Shown: in pieces, positions 18,169 to 28,983 of the stretch
Numbering within the stretch: the stretch's first letter is position 1
Layout of the letters: the number at the start of each line of letters is the position of its first letter
Assembly: GCF_001941945.1 (NCBI RefSeq)
Contig: NZ_CP015583.1
Location: forward strand, 3,923,501-3,987,500
Direction of reading: 5' to 3'
Source: Roseomonas gilardii
Lineage (GTDB): Bacteria > Pseudomonadota > Alphaproteobacteria > Acetobacterales > Acetobacteraceae
DNA length: 64,000 nucleotides
Position numbers and translations under genes: made by a program
The notes under the pieces: model-generated
The model's input: the letters and a program-made list of their open reading frames with translations, nothing else
What the model was told of the DNA's origin: nothing
Databases searched by the model: none

Positions 18169-19728
18169 TTAGATCACCTCTCTCGGCTTGACCAGCGGAA
18201 TCTTCGGCCCCCGCCGCCGAAAACCCGCCAGGAAACAGAGGAGCGCGAGGAGGCCCGGTCCCCACAATCCCGTTTTCGAGAACAATGTCGGGGGCAAACG
18301 ACCGGGAAGGGCAGTGGTTACAGTCCCCATCAGGCCCAGGCCCAGATGGGCTCGTTCCCGCCCCTGCGAATCGAAAACGGCCGAGATGCCCGTCTGCGCC
18401 GCGCGGGCCAGGGGCAGTCCCTCCTCCACCGCCCGCAGGCGCGCCGCCGCCAGATGCTGGTAGGGGCCGGCCGACTGTCCGAACCAGGCGTCGTTGGTGA
18501 TGTTCAGCATCCAGTCGGGCCGGTCCCGGGGCAGTACCACGGCCCCCGGGAAGATCACCTCGTAGCAGATCAGGGGCGAGAAGCCGGGCAGCCCGCCCAG
18601 ACGCAGCGTCACCGGCCCCGTGCCGGCGGAGAAGTCCATCCCGCCCCGGATGACGCGCAGCGGCAGCAGGCCGGACAGCGGCATGTACTCGCCGAAGGGC
18701 ACCAGATGGCTCTTGTCGTAGCCGCCCAGCAGGTTTCCGTCGGAATCCATCCCGACGAGGCTGTTGTAGACGGCCAGGAGGCTGCGGTCGGGGCCGAATT
18801 CCGCCCGGTCCGTCCCGCCCAGCAGGATCCCGCCTGGCGGCAGGGTATCCGCCACGTAGCGCCGGGCATCCGGGTCCTGTGCCAGCAGGAAGGGGCTCGC
18901 GGTTTCCGGCCAGACCGCCACGACGCGGTTGCCGGGCGGCACGGTTTCCAGGGCGCGGGCCGTCCCCTGTTTCGTCAAGTCGAGATAGCGGCGGAAGATC
19001 GCCCAGCGCGAGGCCGGGTCCCATTTGAGCTGCTGCGCGATGTTGCCCTGCACGAGCACCAGCGTCACCGGCTGGTCCGGCGGCGCGTCCTGTCGCAGGC
19101 GCCAGGCGCCAAGCAGGCCGAAGCAGGCCAGCCCGGCCAGCGCCCCGGCCATGCCGCGACGGCCGAGCAGCGGGGCGCAGGCCAGCAGCACCGTGGCCAG
19201 CGAGAGTCCATAGGCGCCGATCCAGGCCGCCCCCTGCACCGGCAGGGCGTCGAAGGCCCAGACCGAGCCGAGCAGGTTCCACGGGAAACCGGTGAAGGCC
19301 CAGCCCTTCAGCATCTCCGCCCCGGTCCAGGCCCCGGCGAAGGCCAGGATGCGGCGCCAGCCGGGCGGTGAGGCCCAGGCCGCCAGGGCCGGCAGGATGG
19401 TGAAGGCCCCCATCGGCAGGGCCAGGGCCGGCACGGCCAGCGGCACCGCCCACCACAGGCGGTCCGCCTCCACCAGGATCGCCTCGGTGATCCAGTAGAG
19501 GCCGGCGAGCTGGAAGCCCCAGCCCCAGGCCCAGCCGACCATCAGGGCACGCCGGCGGCCGGGCGCCGCGTCGAGCAGCAGGAGGAGGCCCGGCAGGGTC
19601 AGCCACAGCACCGGCACGAGATGCAGCGGCGGCAGGGCCAGGGCCGTCAGGGCGCCCAGCAGGGCGGAAACCGCGAGCAGGCGCCAGCCATGGAGCCGCG
19701 CGGCGAATCGGGGCAGGTTCGTGAGCAC
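18169..19728 (-). CDS. lnt: Apolipoprotein N-acyltransferase
   Basis: A 519-residue inner-membrane enzyme adding the third acyl chain to lipoproteins. Six or more hydrophobic helices fill residues 15-205, followed by a periplasmic nitrilase domain. The catalytic triad is visible: Glu275 in 'VWPETASPF', Lys339 in 'GYDKSHLVPFGEYMP' and Cys388 in 'SPLICYEVIFPG'. A last helix is near 490-505. It follows corC after about 100 bases in the conserved miaB-phoH-ybeY-corC-lnt order. Confidence 0.96.
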   Translation of the reverse strand: MLTNLPRFAARLHGWRLLAVSALLGALTALALPPLHLVPVLWLTLPGLLLLLDAAPGRRRALMVGWAWGWGFQLAGLYWITEAILVEADRLWWAVPLAVPALALPMGAFTILPALAAWASPPGWRRILAFAGAWTGAEMLKGWAFTGFPWNLLGSVWAFDALPVQGAAWIGAYGLSLATVLLACAPLLGRRGMAGALAGLACFGLLGAWRLRQDAPPDQPVTLVLVQGNIAQQLKWDPASRWAIFRRYLDLTKQGTARALETVPPGNRVVAVWPETASPFLLAQDPDARRYVADTLPPGGILLGGTDRAEFGPDRSLLAVYNSLVGMDSDGNLLGGYDKSHLVPFGEYMPLSGLLPLRVIRGGMDFSAGTGPVTLRLGGLPGFSPLICYEVIFPGAVVLPRDRPDWMLNITNDAWFGQSAGPYQHLAAARLRAVEEGLPLARAAQTGISAVFDSQGRERAHLGLGLMGTVTTALPGRLPPTLFSKTGLWGPGLLALLCFLAGFRRRGPKIPLVKPREVI

Positions 19729-19825
19729 GCCGGGCTGGTAGCCAGGGGTTTCCCCCCCGGCAAGCCACGGTTGGTGACGATCGGGGGAGGGAAAGGCGGC
19801 TGGCGCCCCCCTCCCCGCTCCGTCT

Positions 19826-20767
19826 CTACTCTGCGGCCTGCTGCGTGTCGGCCGGATTGTCGATCAGGGGGCGGCGCACCCGCAGGCGGCGGATGCGGCG
19901 CGGATCGGATTCCAGCACGCGGAACTCCAGGCCCGAGCCGGGATGCGAGACCAGCTCGCCCTTCTTCGGCACCCGGCCGGCCAGGGTGAAGACCAGCCCG
20001 CCCACCGTGTCGATGTCCTGGTGCTGCTCCTCCGGCGTCAGGATCGGGCCCATGCGGGCCTCGAAATCCTCCACCGGCATGCGGGCGTCGACGTCGAGCG
20101 TGCCGTCGGGGCGCTCCACGATCTGCGGCAGCTCCTCCTCGTCATGCTCGTCGGAGATGTCGCCGACGATGGTCTCGACCAGGTCCTCGATCGTCACGAG
20201 GCCGTCGATGCCGCCATACTCGTCCACCACCAGGGCGAGGTGGATGCGCGCCATGCGCATCTGCAGCAGCAGGTCCAGCACGGGAATCTGCGGCGCCACG
20301 AAGAGCGGCTTGCGCAGGATGGCCTTGAGGTCGAAGGCCGCCTCGTGCCCCACCGCGGCGAAGACATCCTTGATGTGGACCATGCCCACGATGTCGTCGA
20401 GGTTCTCGCGATAGACCGGCAGGCGGCTGTGCCCCTCGCGCTGGATCAGCTCGATGGCCTGCTGCAGCGTCAGGTTCTCGGGCATGGCGACGATGTCGGC
20501 GCGCGGCACCATCACGTCCAGCGCCGTCTTGCCCCGCAGCTTCAGGACATTGCCCAGCAGCAGGCGTTCGGCGGCATCGAGCTCGGGGACCTCGCCCGGC
20601 TCGCCGTCCTCGCCGCTGCCATCCACCAGCGCCTCGAAGCGCTCGCGGACGCTTTCCGCCTCCTTCTTGCGGGTCAGCGCCCCCAGCCACCAGAGCAGGC
20701 CGCGTTCACCGCCACGTTCACCCTGGCCGTTCTGGCCGTTGCCGGGGGCCGGCGTGTGCTCGCTCAT
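19826..20767 (-). CDS. corC: CorC/HlyC-family CBS-domain protein
   Basis: A 313-residue cytosolic protein with two CBS domains (about 75-200; 'VMVPRADIVAMPENLTLQQA', 'EGHSRLPVYRENLDDIVGMV') and a C-terminal transporter-associated CorC_HlyC domain (about 225-300). It lacks the DUF21 membrane domain of longer relatives. The family is linked to magnesium/cobalt efflux or membrane stress, but direct activity is not proven. The ATG at 20767 lies one base beyond the ybeY stop. The C-terminus ends in 'DTQQAAE', like katA's 'GAQQAAE', probably by chance. Confidence 0.92.
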   Translation of the reverse strand: MSEHTPAPGNGQNGQGERGGERGLLWWLGALTRKKEAESVRERFEALVDGSGEDGEPGEVPELDAAERLLLGNVLKLRGKTALDVMVPRADIVAMPENLTLQQAIELIQREGHSRLPVYRENLDDIVGMVHIKDVFAAVGHEAAFDLKAILRKPLFVAPQIPVLDLLLQMRMARIHLALVVDEYGGIDGLVTIEDLVETIVGDISDEHDEEELPQIVERPDGTLDVDARMPVEDFEARMGPILTPEEQHQDIDTVGGLVFTLAGRVPKKGELVSHPGSGLEFRVLESDPRRIRRLRVRRPLIDNPADTQQAAE

Positions 20768-20768
20768 C

Positions 20769-21288
20769 TCAGGCCACCCCCCGCCAGGGATTGGGCAAGG
20801 CGAGGCGGCGCATGATGCGCGCCTCCGCCCGCTCCATCCGCCGGGCCTCGCCGGCATGGAGGTGGTCGTAGCCCGCTAGGTGCAGCGCGCCATGCGCCAC
20901 CAGATGCGCCAGATGCGCGTGCAGCGGCCGTCCGGCCGCGCGGGCCTCCCGCCGCACGACGCCCAGCGCCACGGCGATGTCGCCCAGCAGGCCCGGCATC
21001 TCCGCCGGGAAGGACAGGACGTTGGTCGGCTTGTTCTTGCCGCGATGCAGGCCGTTGAGGCGCTTCACGGCGCGGTCGTCGGTCAGCAGCACCGTGACCA
21101 TGCCGCCGACCGGGCCGCCGGCGCCGCCGGCCTCGGCCAGGGCGGCCTCGGCGGCCTCCTGGGCCAGCCGCGCGACGCGCGGCACCGCCGCATGCCAGCG
21201 CGGGTCCTCCACGACGACATCGATGCATGGCTCCTCCGCGGAGCCATGCCCATCAGCCAGAAACGATTCCCGGGCGACGCCCGGGCTA

Positions 21289-21305
<17 letters not shown>
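20769..21305 (-). CDS. ybeY: Endoribonuclease YbeY (rRNA maturation factor)
   Basis: A 178-residue zinc-dependent RNase needed for 16S rRNA 3' maturation and 70S quality control. The zinc motif H-x3-H-x5-H is seen in 'HLVAHGALHLAGYDH', preceded by 'KPTNVLSFP', another family hallmark. The ATG at 21305 has AAGGA upstream and overlaps the phoH end by 17 bases. The first 25 codons are not conserved and include two perfect DNA hairpins (21225-21249 and 21269-21285), so the N-terminal extension is unusual. Confidence 0.93.
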
Positions 21306-22385
<1,080 letters not shown>

Positions 22386-22389
<4 letters not shown>

Positions 22390-23828
22390 GCGGTGGCGTG
22401 CTCCGATGCCGGGTGAACTTGGTCCAGAAGGGTGGCTGACAGAGAATTGGGGTGTGCCGTGTCCAGGCGCACCCTCACCGTCCCGCCTATCAGCCCTGCG
22501 GGGGCGGAAAAATGAACCGGCTGCAGCCAGGGGGAGCGGGCCGCGAGCTGTCCGGGATGGCGGCCGGGGCCGGTGACCAGCACCTCGACCTCCCGCCCGA
22601 CGCAGCCGGCGTTGAAATCCTGCTGCTGCGCGCGCAGCAGGGCCTGGAGCGCCTGGAGGCGGGCATCCTTCTCCGCCTCGGGCACCTGGCCGTGCATGTT
22701 GGCTGCCGGGGTGCCGGGGCGGGCCGAGTACTTGAAGGAATAGGCGAGCGCGAAGCCGGTCTCGCGCACCAGCGCCATGGTGTCGGCGAAGTCCCGCTCC
22801 GTCTCGCCCGGATGGCCCACGATGAAGTCGGAGGACAGGGCGATGTCCGGCCGCGCCCGGCGCAGCTTCTCCACGATGCCGCGGAACAGGGCGGCGTCAT
22901 GGCCCCGGTTCATGGCGCGCAGGATACGGTCGGAGCCCGACTGCACCGGCAGGTGCAGGAAGGGCATCAGCGCCGGCACCTCGCCATGGGCGGCGATCAG
23001 GTCGTCGTCCATGTCGCGCGGGTGGCTGGTGGCGTAGCGCAGGCGGGCGAGGCCGGGGATCTCCGCCAGCGCGCGGATCAGCCGGCCCAGCGTCCATGTC
23101 CGCCCGTCCGGCCCCTCGCCGTGATAGGCGTTCACGTTCTGCCCGAGCAGCGCGATCTCGCGCGACCCCTGAGCCACGAGGCGCCGCGCCTCGGCCAGGA
23201 TGGCGCCGGCGGGGCGGGAGAACTCGGCGCCGCGGGTATAGGGCACGACGCAGAAGGAGCAGAACTTGTCGCAGCCCTCCTGCACCGTGAGGAAGGCGAT
23301 GGGGCCCTGCGGCATGGCGGCCTCGGGCAGGTGATCGAACTTGTCCTCGGCCGGGAAGTCGGTCTCGATCACCTGGCCGGCGGCGCGGCTGGCGCGGGCC
23401 ACCATTTCCGGCAGGCGGTGATAGGTCTGCGGCCCCAGCACGATGTCCACCCAGGGGGCACGGGCGGTGATCTCGGCGCCCTCGGCCTGGGCGACGCAGC
23501 CGGCGACGGCGATGATCGTTTCCTTGCCGCCGGCCGCGCGCTCCCGCTTGGTGTCGCGCAGGCGGCCGAGGTCGGAGAAGACCTTCTCCGAGGCACGCTC
23601 GCGGATATGGCAGGTGTTGAGGACGACCATGTCGGCCTCCTCCACCACCTCGGTCGGGGCATAGCCGAGCGGCGCCAGGACATCCGCCATGCGGGCGCTG
23701 TCATAGACGTTCATCTGGCAGCCCCAGGTGCGGATCAGCAGCTTCTTGCGGGGAGCAGCGGGAGCCTGCCCTGCCTGCGTCAGGGCGGCTTCGGTTCCGG
23801 ACATCGCCATCGCCTCGGTCATGCGCAC
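22386..23828 (-). CDS. miaB: tRNA-2-methylthio-N6-isopentenyladenosine37 synthase
   Basis: A 480-residue radical-SAM methylthiotransferase that modifies A37 of tRNAs reading UNN codons. The auxiliary cluster cysteines are in '[11 protein letters not shown]', 'LNTCHIRE' and 'VAGCVAQ', the radical-SAM motif is 'CDKFCSFC', and the C-terminal TRAM domain covers about 400-460. GTG at 23828 has AAGGA six bases upstream and is favoured over the ATG at 23822. It begins the miaB-phoH-ybeY-corC-lnt operon. Confidence 0.96.
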
Positions 23829-24199
23829 AAACCATCCTTCCGCCCGGCGGTGGAAGGGCCGGGTCGCGGCGGGGATGTGCGGCCCCTGGATGCAGGGGTC
23901 AAGCGACTCCGGGGGTGGGCTGCCGTGTCATGCGGCACAGCGTCGTGGATGCTGCGGTGCATGGTCAAGGGCTCCGGTGCCCCGGCGCCGGCGTCGCGGA
24001 GATCCGGCGCGGCGGGCGGGGGAGGCGGCGCGGGAGGCAAGCCGCATGAATTCAGTGAGTTCCGCCGCGCGGTGCGCACCGGCGGGCGGTGTCGGAGTAG
24101 CCCGGACGGCGCGGACGGTCTCCAAAATGTCACCACCTTCCGACCCCGGAAGCCCGGTTGGGGAGGCCGGGCGGGGCGCCGGTGTCCCTGACGATGCCT
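23829..24199. other. Intergenic region upstream of miaB
   Basis: Between miaB and the acyltransferase (both minus strand) I find no convincing gene. Short frames here have no family resemblance. One small stem CCCCTG-GATG-CAGGGG is at 23883-23898. The miaB operon promoter should lie here. Confidence 0.5.
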
Positions 24200-25225
24200 T
24201 CAGTGCCCAGCCGATGCGCCCGGAGTGGCGGAGGGGGGTTCCGGCGGCCGGTTCTGCCGCAGCGCGGCCGCGCCCTCCGCCACCATCCGCTCGGCCCTGG
24301 CGGAAAGCTGCTTGCGGTTCGGGAAGTCGGAGGGATGGACGGGCGGATGCAGCAGCACCGTGACGCGCGCACCGGGCAGGCGTGCCAGCATCCAGGCATG
24401 GCCAGCGATGCCCATGTCGCCGTACCAGGCAAAGACGGGGCGGTCGATGCGCACTAGCGGCATATGGCCCAGGCGGTCATAGACCACCGAGACCGGCTGC
24501 ACCCATTCGGCGGCATCGGCGATGCCGAGGAAGGAGGAGCGGAAGGGCAGCACCCGGTTGCCGTCGTTGCTGGTGCCCTCCGGGAAGAGGAGCAGGTTCT
24601 CGCCCTGGGCCAGGTGCTCCCGCATCACGGTCGCCTCCTCCCCCGTCCGGGCGCGGGTGCGGCTGACGAAGATCGTGCGCCCCAGCTTCGCCACCGTGCC
24701 GATCACCGGCCAGCCCTTGACCTCGGCCTTGGCGACGAAGCAGGCCTCCAGCGTGCCGCCGAGCACCAGGATGTCCAGCCAGGAGCTGTGGTTGGAAAGG
24801 TAGAGCGCCCGCGGGCCGGCCGGTGCCACGCCGAGCACCCGCACCTCCAGCCCGAAGAGCCGGCAGGCATTGCGCCAGAAGAGGCGGGCGAAGCGGATCT
24901 TGCCACGCCCCGGCAGGGCCAGCAGCACCGCCTGCACCGGCATGCAGCAGAGCATCCAGAGCAGCAGGCAGGACAGGCGCCGCACCGCACGCAGGCGCCC
25001 GCCCAGGGGCCTGGGCCCCATGACGTCGGAAAAGGCCCGGCCCGGCAGGGCGGGACGGTAATGCGGCGGCTGCCTGCGGCCGCCCGGGCCGGCGGACGGG
25101 GAAGCCGGGGCATCGTCCCCGGGCGTCACACCGGATGGTGCCGGGGCGGGAGCGGGCTTCGCGCCCACGGATGTTCCGGTGGGTGACCGGCCGGCGACCG
25201 GAGCAGCGGGTGTGGCGGCCTCCAT
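24200..25225 (-). CDS. 1-acyl-sn-glycerol-3-phosphate acyltransferase-like (PlsC family)
   Basis: A 341-residue membrane-associated acyltransferase. Motif I is 'NHSSWLDIL' (H-x4-D), motif III is 'LLLFPEGTSNDGN', and a hydrophobic helix precedes the domain ('LSCLLLWMLCCMPVQAVLL'). The first 60 residues are a Pro/Ala/Gly-rich, probably disordered leader. Most relatives lack it, so a later start such as the internal ATG before 'GPRPLGGRLRAV' is possible. It would make phosphatidic acid or, as an OlsA-like paralogue, ornithine lipid; this cannot be decided here. It lies upstream of miaB on the same strand, but 370 bases away. Confidence 0.9.
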   Translation of the reverse strand: MEAATPAAPVAGRSPTGTSVGAKPAPAPAPSGVTPGDDAPASPSAGPGGRRQPPHYRPALPGRAFSDVMGPRPLGGRLRAVRRLSCLLLWMLCCMPVQAVLLALPGRGKIRFARLFWRNACRLFGLEVRVLGVAPAGPRALYLSNHSSWLDILVLGGTLEACFVAKAEVKGWPVIGTVAKLGRTIFVSRTRARTGEEATVMREHLAQGENLLLFPEGTSNDGNRVLPFRSSFLGIADAAEWVQPVSVVYDRLGHMPLVRIDRPVFAWYGDMGIAGHAWMLARLPGARVTVLLHPPVHPSDFPNRKQLSARAERMVAEGAAALRQNRPPEPPSATPGASAGH

Positions 25226-25325
25226 GCCCCATCGCCTAGCGCGTGCGGGGCCGCGCCGCAATCGGGGCCCCGGCGACGCGCCCTGCCCTGCGCCGGGCCA
25301 TGCCGTGGCGGGGGAGCGGGTCCCA

Positions 25326-25703
25326 TCAGCCCGGAAGGGCGGCGATCGCCTGGATCTCGAAGCGCATGCCCGGCGCGACCAGCCCGGCCACCACGACACT
25401 GGCCCGGTTGGGATAGGGCGGGTGGAAGAATTCGCGATACACCTCGTCCACCGGGGCCATGTCGGCCGCGTCGAGCAGGTAGATGGTGGCCTGCACCACG
25501 CCATCCAGGCCGCCCCCCGCCCGTTCCAGCGTCCGGCGCAGGTTCTCCAGGGCGAGGCGGGCCTGCTCCCGGATTCCCGACTGGAGGATCGTGCCATCCG
25601 GCTGAACGGGGCCATGGGTGGTGAAGAGCAGCCCGCCGCTGCGGATCGCCCAGGCGAAGGGCTGCCGGGGCTCCGGCAGGCCCGCGTCGATCTCCTGTCT
25701 CAT
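25326..25703 (-). CDS. RidA/YjgF-family protein
   Basis: A 125-residue protein of the Rid family, trimeric enamine/imine deaminases that remove reactive intermediates. It shows 'FTTHGPVQPDGTI', 'QARLALENLRRTLERAGGGL' and the late 'PYPNRASVVVAGLVAPGMRFEIQAIA', where the conserved Arg and Glu sit. ATG at 25703 overlaps the upstream hydrolase stop (ATGA). Coupled to an arylformamidase and next to tryptophan dioxygenase, it may act on a kynurenine-pathway intermediate; this is inference. Confidence 0.9.
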   Translation of the reverse strand: MRQEIDAGLPEPRQPFAWAIRSGGLLFTTHGPVQPDGTILQSGIREQARLALENLRRTLERAGGGLDGVVQATIYLLDAADMAPVDEVYREFFHPPYPNRASVVVAGLVAPGMRFEIQAIAALPG

Positions 25704-26575
25704 CGGTTCTCCTCCAGGCCCAGCAGTTCCGCGATGCCCCGGCCCAGGGGCGAGGACGGATCGCCCGCATCGTCCAGCAGGCTGAAATGCGTGTGATGCG
25801 GCAGGAGCCGCCACTCCACCGGGCAGCCGGCCTCGCGCCAGTTCCAGGCCAGCAGTCGGCTCTGCTCCTGGAAGGCGACGGACTCGCGCTCGCCCACCGC
25901 GACCAGCAGGGGCAGCGGGCGGGCGGGGTCCTGGCGGGCCGGGCTGAGCGCCGCCACCGCCGCCTCGTCCATGCCCACGGCCTCGTTGACATAGCTGCGC
26001 CGGACCGGCTCCAGCTCGAAGACGCCCGACAGCAGCGCCAGGCCGCGCAGGGGCACCGCCGTGCCGAGCCGGGTCATGGCGGCGAGATGCGCGCCGGCCG
26101 AATGCCCCGCCACCACCACCCGTTCCGGATCGAAGCCCAGGGTGCCGGCCTGGGTCAGCAGCCAGGACAGGCCGCGCCGCGCCTGCGCCACGATGGCGGG
26201 CAACGTGACCTCCGGCGCCAGGGCATAGTCCATCACGGCCACATCGACGCCCGCCTCCAGCCAGCCGGGGGCGAGGAAGCCGGATTCCTCCTTCGAGACA
26301 TGCTGCCAGAAGCCGCCATGCAGATAGACCAGCAGCGCGCCGGACGGCTCGGCGGCGCGGAAATAGTCGATCCTCTCGCGCGGGTGCGGGCCATAGGCCA
26401 GGTCGGCACGCAGGCGCCCGGCATGGTGGGCCTTGGCCAGGGCGGTGCGCCGCGCCCAGTCCTCGATCACCGCCGGCAGGGATTCCACGAAGAGGCTGGG
26501 GCTGTAGTCGCGGTCCAGCTCCGCCCGGCTGCGGGCGGAGGAAAGGAAGAGCGAGCTTGTCCGGGAAAGGGTCAT
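25700..26575 (-). CDS. Alpha/beta hydrolase, probable kynurenine formamidase
   Basis: A 291-residue serine hydrolase. The oxyanion-hole motif 'YLHGGFWQ' is the form typical of AFMID-type arylformamidases, the nucleophile is in 'VVAGHSAGAHLA', and a late Asp/His pair is suggested by 'LLPHHTHFSLLDD'. N-formylkynurenine hydrolysis is proposed because the gene lies divergently 100 bases from tryptophan 2,3-dioxygenase. The metal-dependent KynB family is not seen in the window. The start ATG at 26575 is chosen over longer frames that run into the kynA start region. Confidence 0.85.
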   Translation of the reverse strand: MTLSRTSSLFLSSARSRAELDRDYSPSLFVESLPAVIEDWARRTALAKAHHAGRLRADLAYGPHPRERIDYFRAAEPSGALLVYLHGGFWQHVSKEESGFLAPGWLEAGVDVAVMDYALAPEVTLPAIVAQARRGLSWLLTQAGTLGFDPERVVVAGHSAGAHLAAMTRLGTAVPLRGLALLSGVFELEPVRRSYVNEAVGMDEAAVAALSPARQDPARPLPLLVAVGERESVAFQEQSRLLAWNWREAGCPVEWRLLPHHTHFSLLDDAGDPSSPLGRGIAELLGLEENR

Positions 26576-26675
26576 CGGGTCCGGCGCATCGGATGGAACG
26601 GTGCTATCCTGGCGGCTGACGCGGCCGGCCGCAAACCGGCGCCCTTTTCCAGCCCCGATCCGGAGCCCCGCCCCG

Positions 26676-27563
26676 ATGAGCGCCCCGACAAACAGCGCCC
26701 CGACAAGCCCTTCGGCCGACACCGATGCCGAAGTCCTTCCCAGCCGTGTCACCGAGGGCATCCACACCGATTTCGCGCGGAGCATGGGCTACGGGGAGTA
26801 TCTGCGGCTCGACCTCCTGCTCTCGGCGCAGCAGCCGCTGAGCGCGCATCACGACGAGATGCTGTTCATCACCATCCATCACGTGCAGGAAGTCTGGCTG
26901 AAGCTGATCACGCACGAGATGCGCCTGGCGCTGGATTCCATCCGCCGCGACGCGCTGGACCCGGCCTTCAAGGCGCTGGCGCGGGTCTCGCGCATCCAGA
27001 CGCAGATGATCGGCGCCTGGGACGTGCTCTCCACCATGACGCCGGCGGACTATCTCAGCTTCCGTGGTGTGTTGGGGAAGTCCTCGGGCTTCCAGTCCTT
27101 CCAGTACCGGATGCTGGAATTCCTGCTGGGCGCCAAGGACGCGAAGATGATGCTGCCGCACCGGCACGATGCGGCGGCCCATGCGGCGCTGGACGCGGCG
27201 CTGCGGGCACCGAGCCTTTACGACGAAGCCATCCGCCTGCTGGCCCGTCGCGGCTTCGACCTGCCCCGGGAGTTGCTGGAACGCGACCTGACGCAGCCGC
27301 ACCGCCACAATCCGGAACTGCAGGCGGCCTGGCTGCGGATCTACCGCGAGGCGGAGACGCATTTCGACCTCTACCAGCTCGCCGAGGAGCTGGTGGATGT
27401 GGAGGATTCCTTCCAGCAATGGCGCTTCCGCCACATGAAGACGGTGGAGCGCATCATCGGCTTCCGCCAGGGCACCGGCGGCTCCGCCGGCGTCGCCTTC
27501 CTGCGCACCGCGCTGGAACGCTCCTTCTTCCCGGAGCTCTGGCAGGTCCGCACCGAGATCTGA
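26676..27563 (+). CDS. kynA: Tryptophan 2,3-dioxygenase
   Basis: A 295-residue haem enzyme opening the indole ring to N-formylkynurenine. Conserved elements include 'YGEYLRLDLLLSAQQPLS', 'FITIHHVQEVWLKL' with the active-site His pair (68-69), 'FQSFQYRMLEF', and 'WRFRHMKTVERIIG' with the axial haem histidine, followed by 'GTGGSAGVAFL' which binds the substrate amino group. The start ATG at 26676 leaves a Thr/Ser/Pro-rich leader of about 25 residues. Divergent from the formamidase-RidA pair, forming the first two steps of tryptophan breakdown. Confidence 0.97.
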   Translation: MSAPTNSAPTSPSADTDAEVLPSRVTEGIHTDFARSMGYGEYLRLDLLLSAQQPLSAHHDEMLFITIHHVQEVWLKLITHEMRLALDSIRRDALDPAFKALARVSRIQTQMIGAWDVLSTMTPADYLSFRGVLGKSSGFQSFQYRMLEFLLGAKDAKMMLPHRHDAAAHAALDAALRAPSLYDEAIRLLARRGFDLPRELLERDLTQPHRHNPELQAAWLRIYREAETHFDLYQLAEELVDVEDSFQQWRFRHMKTVERIIGFRQGTGGSAGVAFLRTALERSFFPELWQVRTEI

Positions 27564-27726
27564 TACCCGGCCGCGCGCACAGCCACCGTCGCGAGAGGTT
27601 GAACGGAGGCGCACTTGGAGGCACCCGAGGGATCGCCTCATAAGTTCCCGGCAAGTGATCGGGCGAAGCCGGGACACTCGAATACTTGTGATCGACATGA
27701 ACAATTGGTCACACGGAGTATAATCC

Positions 27727-28971
27727 ATGAATTCGGTGTCCCGCCGGAACATCATCGCCGGAACCGCCGCCGCCGCGGCCCTGGTCCCCGCCGCGGCCAG
27801 CGCCCAGCAGGCTGCCCAGCAGACCACCCAGACCCCGCAGCCCAGCCGCGCTCCGGGCACCGGCGGCACCGATCCCGGCCCGCGCGACATGTCGCGCACG
27901 CGGCAGAACCCGGACATGCTGAACCCGCCCTCCACGGATCATGGGACGTTGCCGAACCTGCGCTTCTCCTATGCCGACGCGCATGTGCGGCAGGAAAGCG
28001 GCGGCTGGACGCGACAGGTCACGGTGCGCGAGCTCGGCGTGTCGCAGGACATCGCCGGGGTGAACATGCGCCTCAATGCCGGCGGCGTGCGCGAGCTGCA
28101 CTGGCACAAGGAAGCCGAGTGGGCCTACATGCTCTATGGCAGCGCCCGCATCACCGCGATCGACACGCAGGGCCGGCAGTTCGTGGACGATGTGGGCGTC
28201 GGCGACCTCTGGTACTTCCCCGGCGGCATCCCGCATTCGATCCAGGGCCTGGGCGACGATGGCTGCGAGTTCCTCCTCGTCTTCGATGACGGGCATTTCG
28301 ACGAGGACAGCACCTTCCTGATCAGCGACTGGTTCCGCCGTGTGCCGACCGAGGTGCTGGGCAAGAATTTCGGCGTGCCCGCCAATCTCTTCGGCCATAC
28401 GCCGAGCCCGGACGAGCTCTACATCTTCAAGGCGGACAAACCCGGGCCGCTGGCGCAGGACCGCCTGTCCGGCGTGACGCAGGTGCCCTCGGCCGAGGGC
28501 TTCAGCCACCGCATGCTGGCGCAGGACCCGATCCGCACGAAGAGCGGCACGGTGCGCATCACGGATTCCTCCGTCTTCAAGGCCTCGAAGACCATCGCCG
28601 CCGCGCTGGTGGAGGTCGAGCCGGGCGGGCTGCGCGAGCTGCACTGGCACCCGAACACCAACGAGTGGCAGTACTACATCGAAGGGCAGGCGCGCATGGG
28701 CGTCTTCGCCGCCTCCGGCCAGGCGCGCACCTTCGACTACGTGGCGGGCGATGTCGGCTACGTGCCCTTCGCCACGGGGCATTACGTCGAGAACACCGGC
28801 AGCACCACCCTGCGCTTCCTGGAGATGTTCCGCAGCGACTATTACGCCGACCTGTCGCTGAACCAATGGATGGCGCTGACGCCGCAGCAACTGCTGCAGT
28901 CGCACCTGCGCCTGGACCAGCAGGTGATCAACGCGCTGCGCCGGGACAAGGCACCGATCGTGCCGGCCTGA
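27727..28971 (+). CDS. Secreted bicupin, oxalate decarboxylase family
   Basis: A 414-residue bicupin with a Tat-like signal ('[17 protein letters not shown]', cut near 'AAASAQ'). Both Mn sites are complete: His125, His127, Glu131, His170 in the N-terminal domain and His306, His308, Glu313, His352 in the C-terminal domain. The active-site lid, Ser-Glu-Asn-Ser-Thr in Bacillus OxdC, reads Asp-Glu-Asp-Ser-Thr at 192-196. The catalytic Glu is kept, so decarboxylation to formate plus CO2 rather than oxidation is expected. GGAG is eight bases before the ATG. It is monocistronic and ends at repeat copy C. Substrate other than oxalate is possible. Confidence 0.9.
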   Translation: MNSVSRRNIIAGTAAAAALVPAAASAQQAAQQTTQTPQPSRAPGTGGTDPGPRDMSRTRQNPDMLNPPSTDHGTLPNLRFSYADAHVRQESGGWTRQVTVRELGVSQDIAGVNMRLNAGGVRELHWHKEAEWAYMLYGSARITAIDTQGRQFVDDVGVGDLWYFPGGIPHSIQGLGDDGCEFLLVFDDGHFDEDSTFLISDWFRRVPTEVLGKNFGVPANLFGHTPSPDELYIFKADKPGPLAQDRLSGVTQVPSAEGFSHRMLAQDPIRTKSGTVRITDSSVFKASKTIAAALVEVEPGGLRELHWHPNTNEWQYYIEGQARMGVFAASGQARTFDYVAGDVGYVPFATGHYVENTGSTTLRFLEMFRSDYYADLSLNQWMALTPQQLLQSHLRLDQQVINALRRDKAPIVPA

Positions 28972-28983
28972 CGTTGCACCGTC

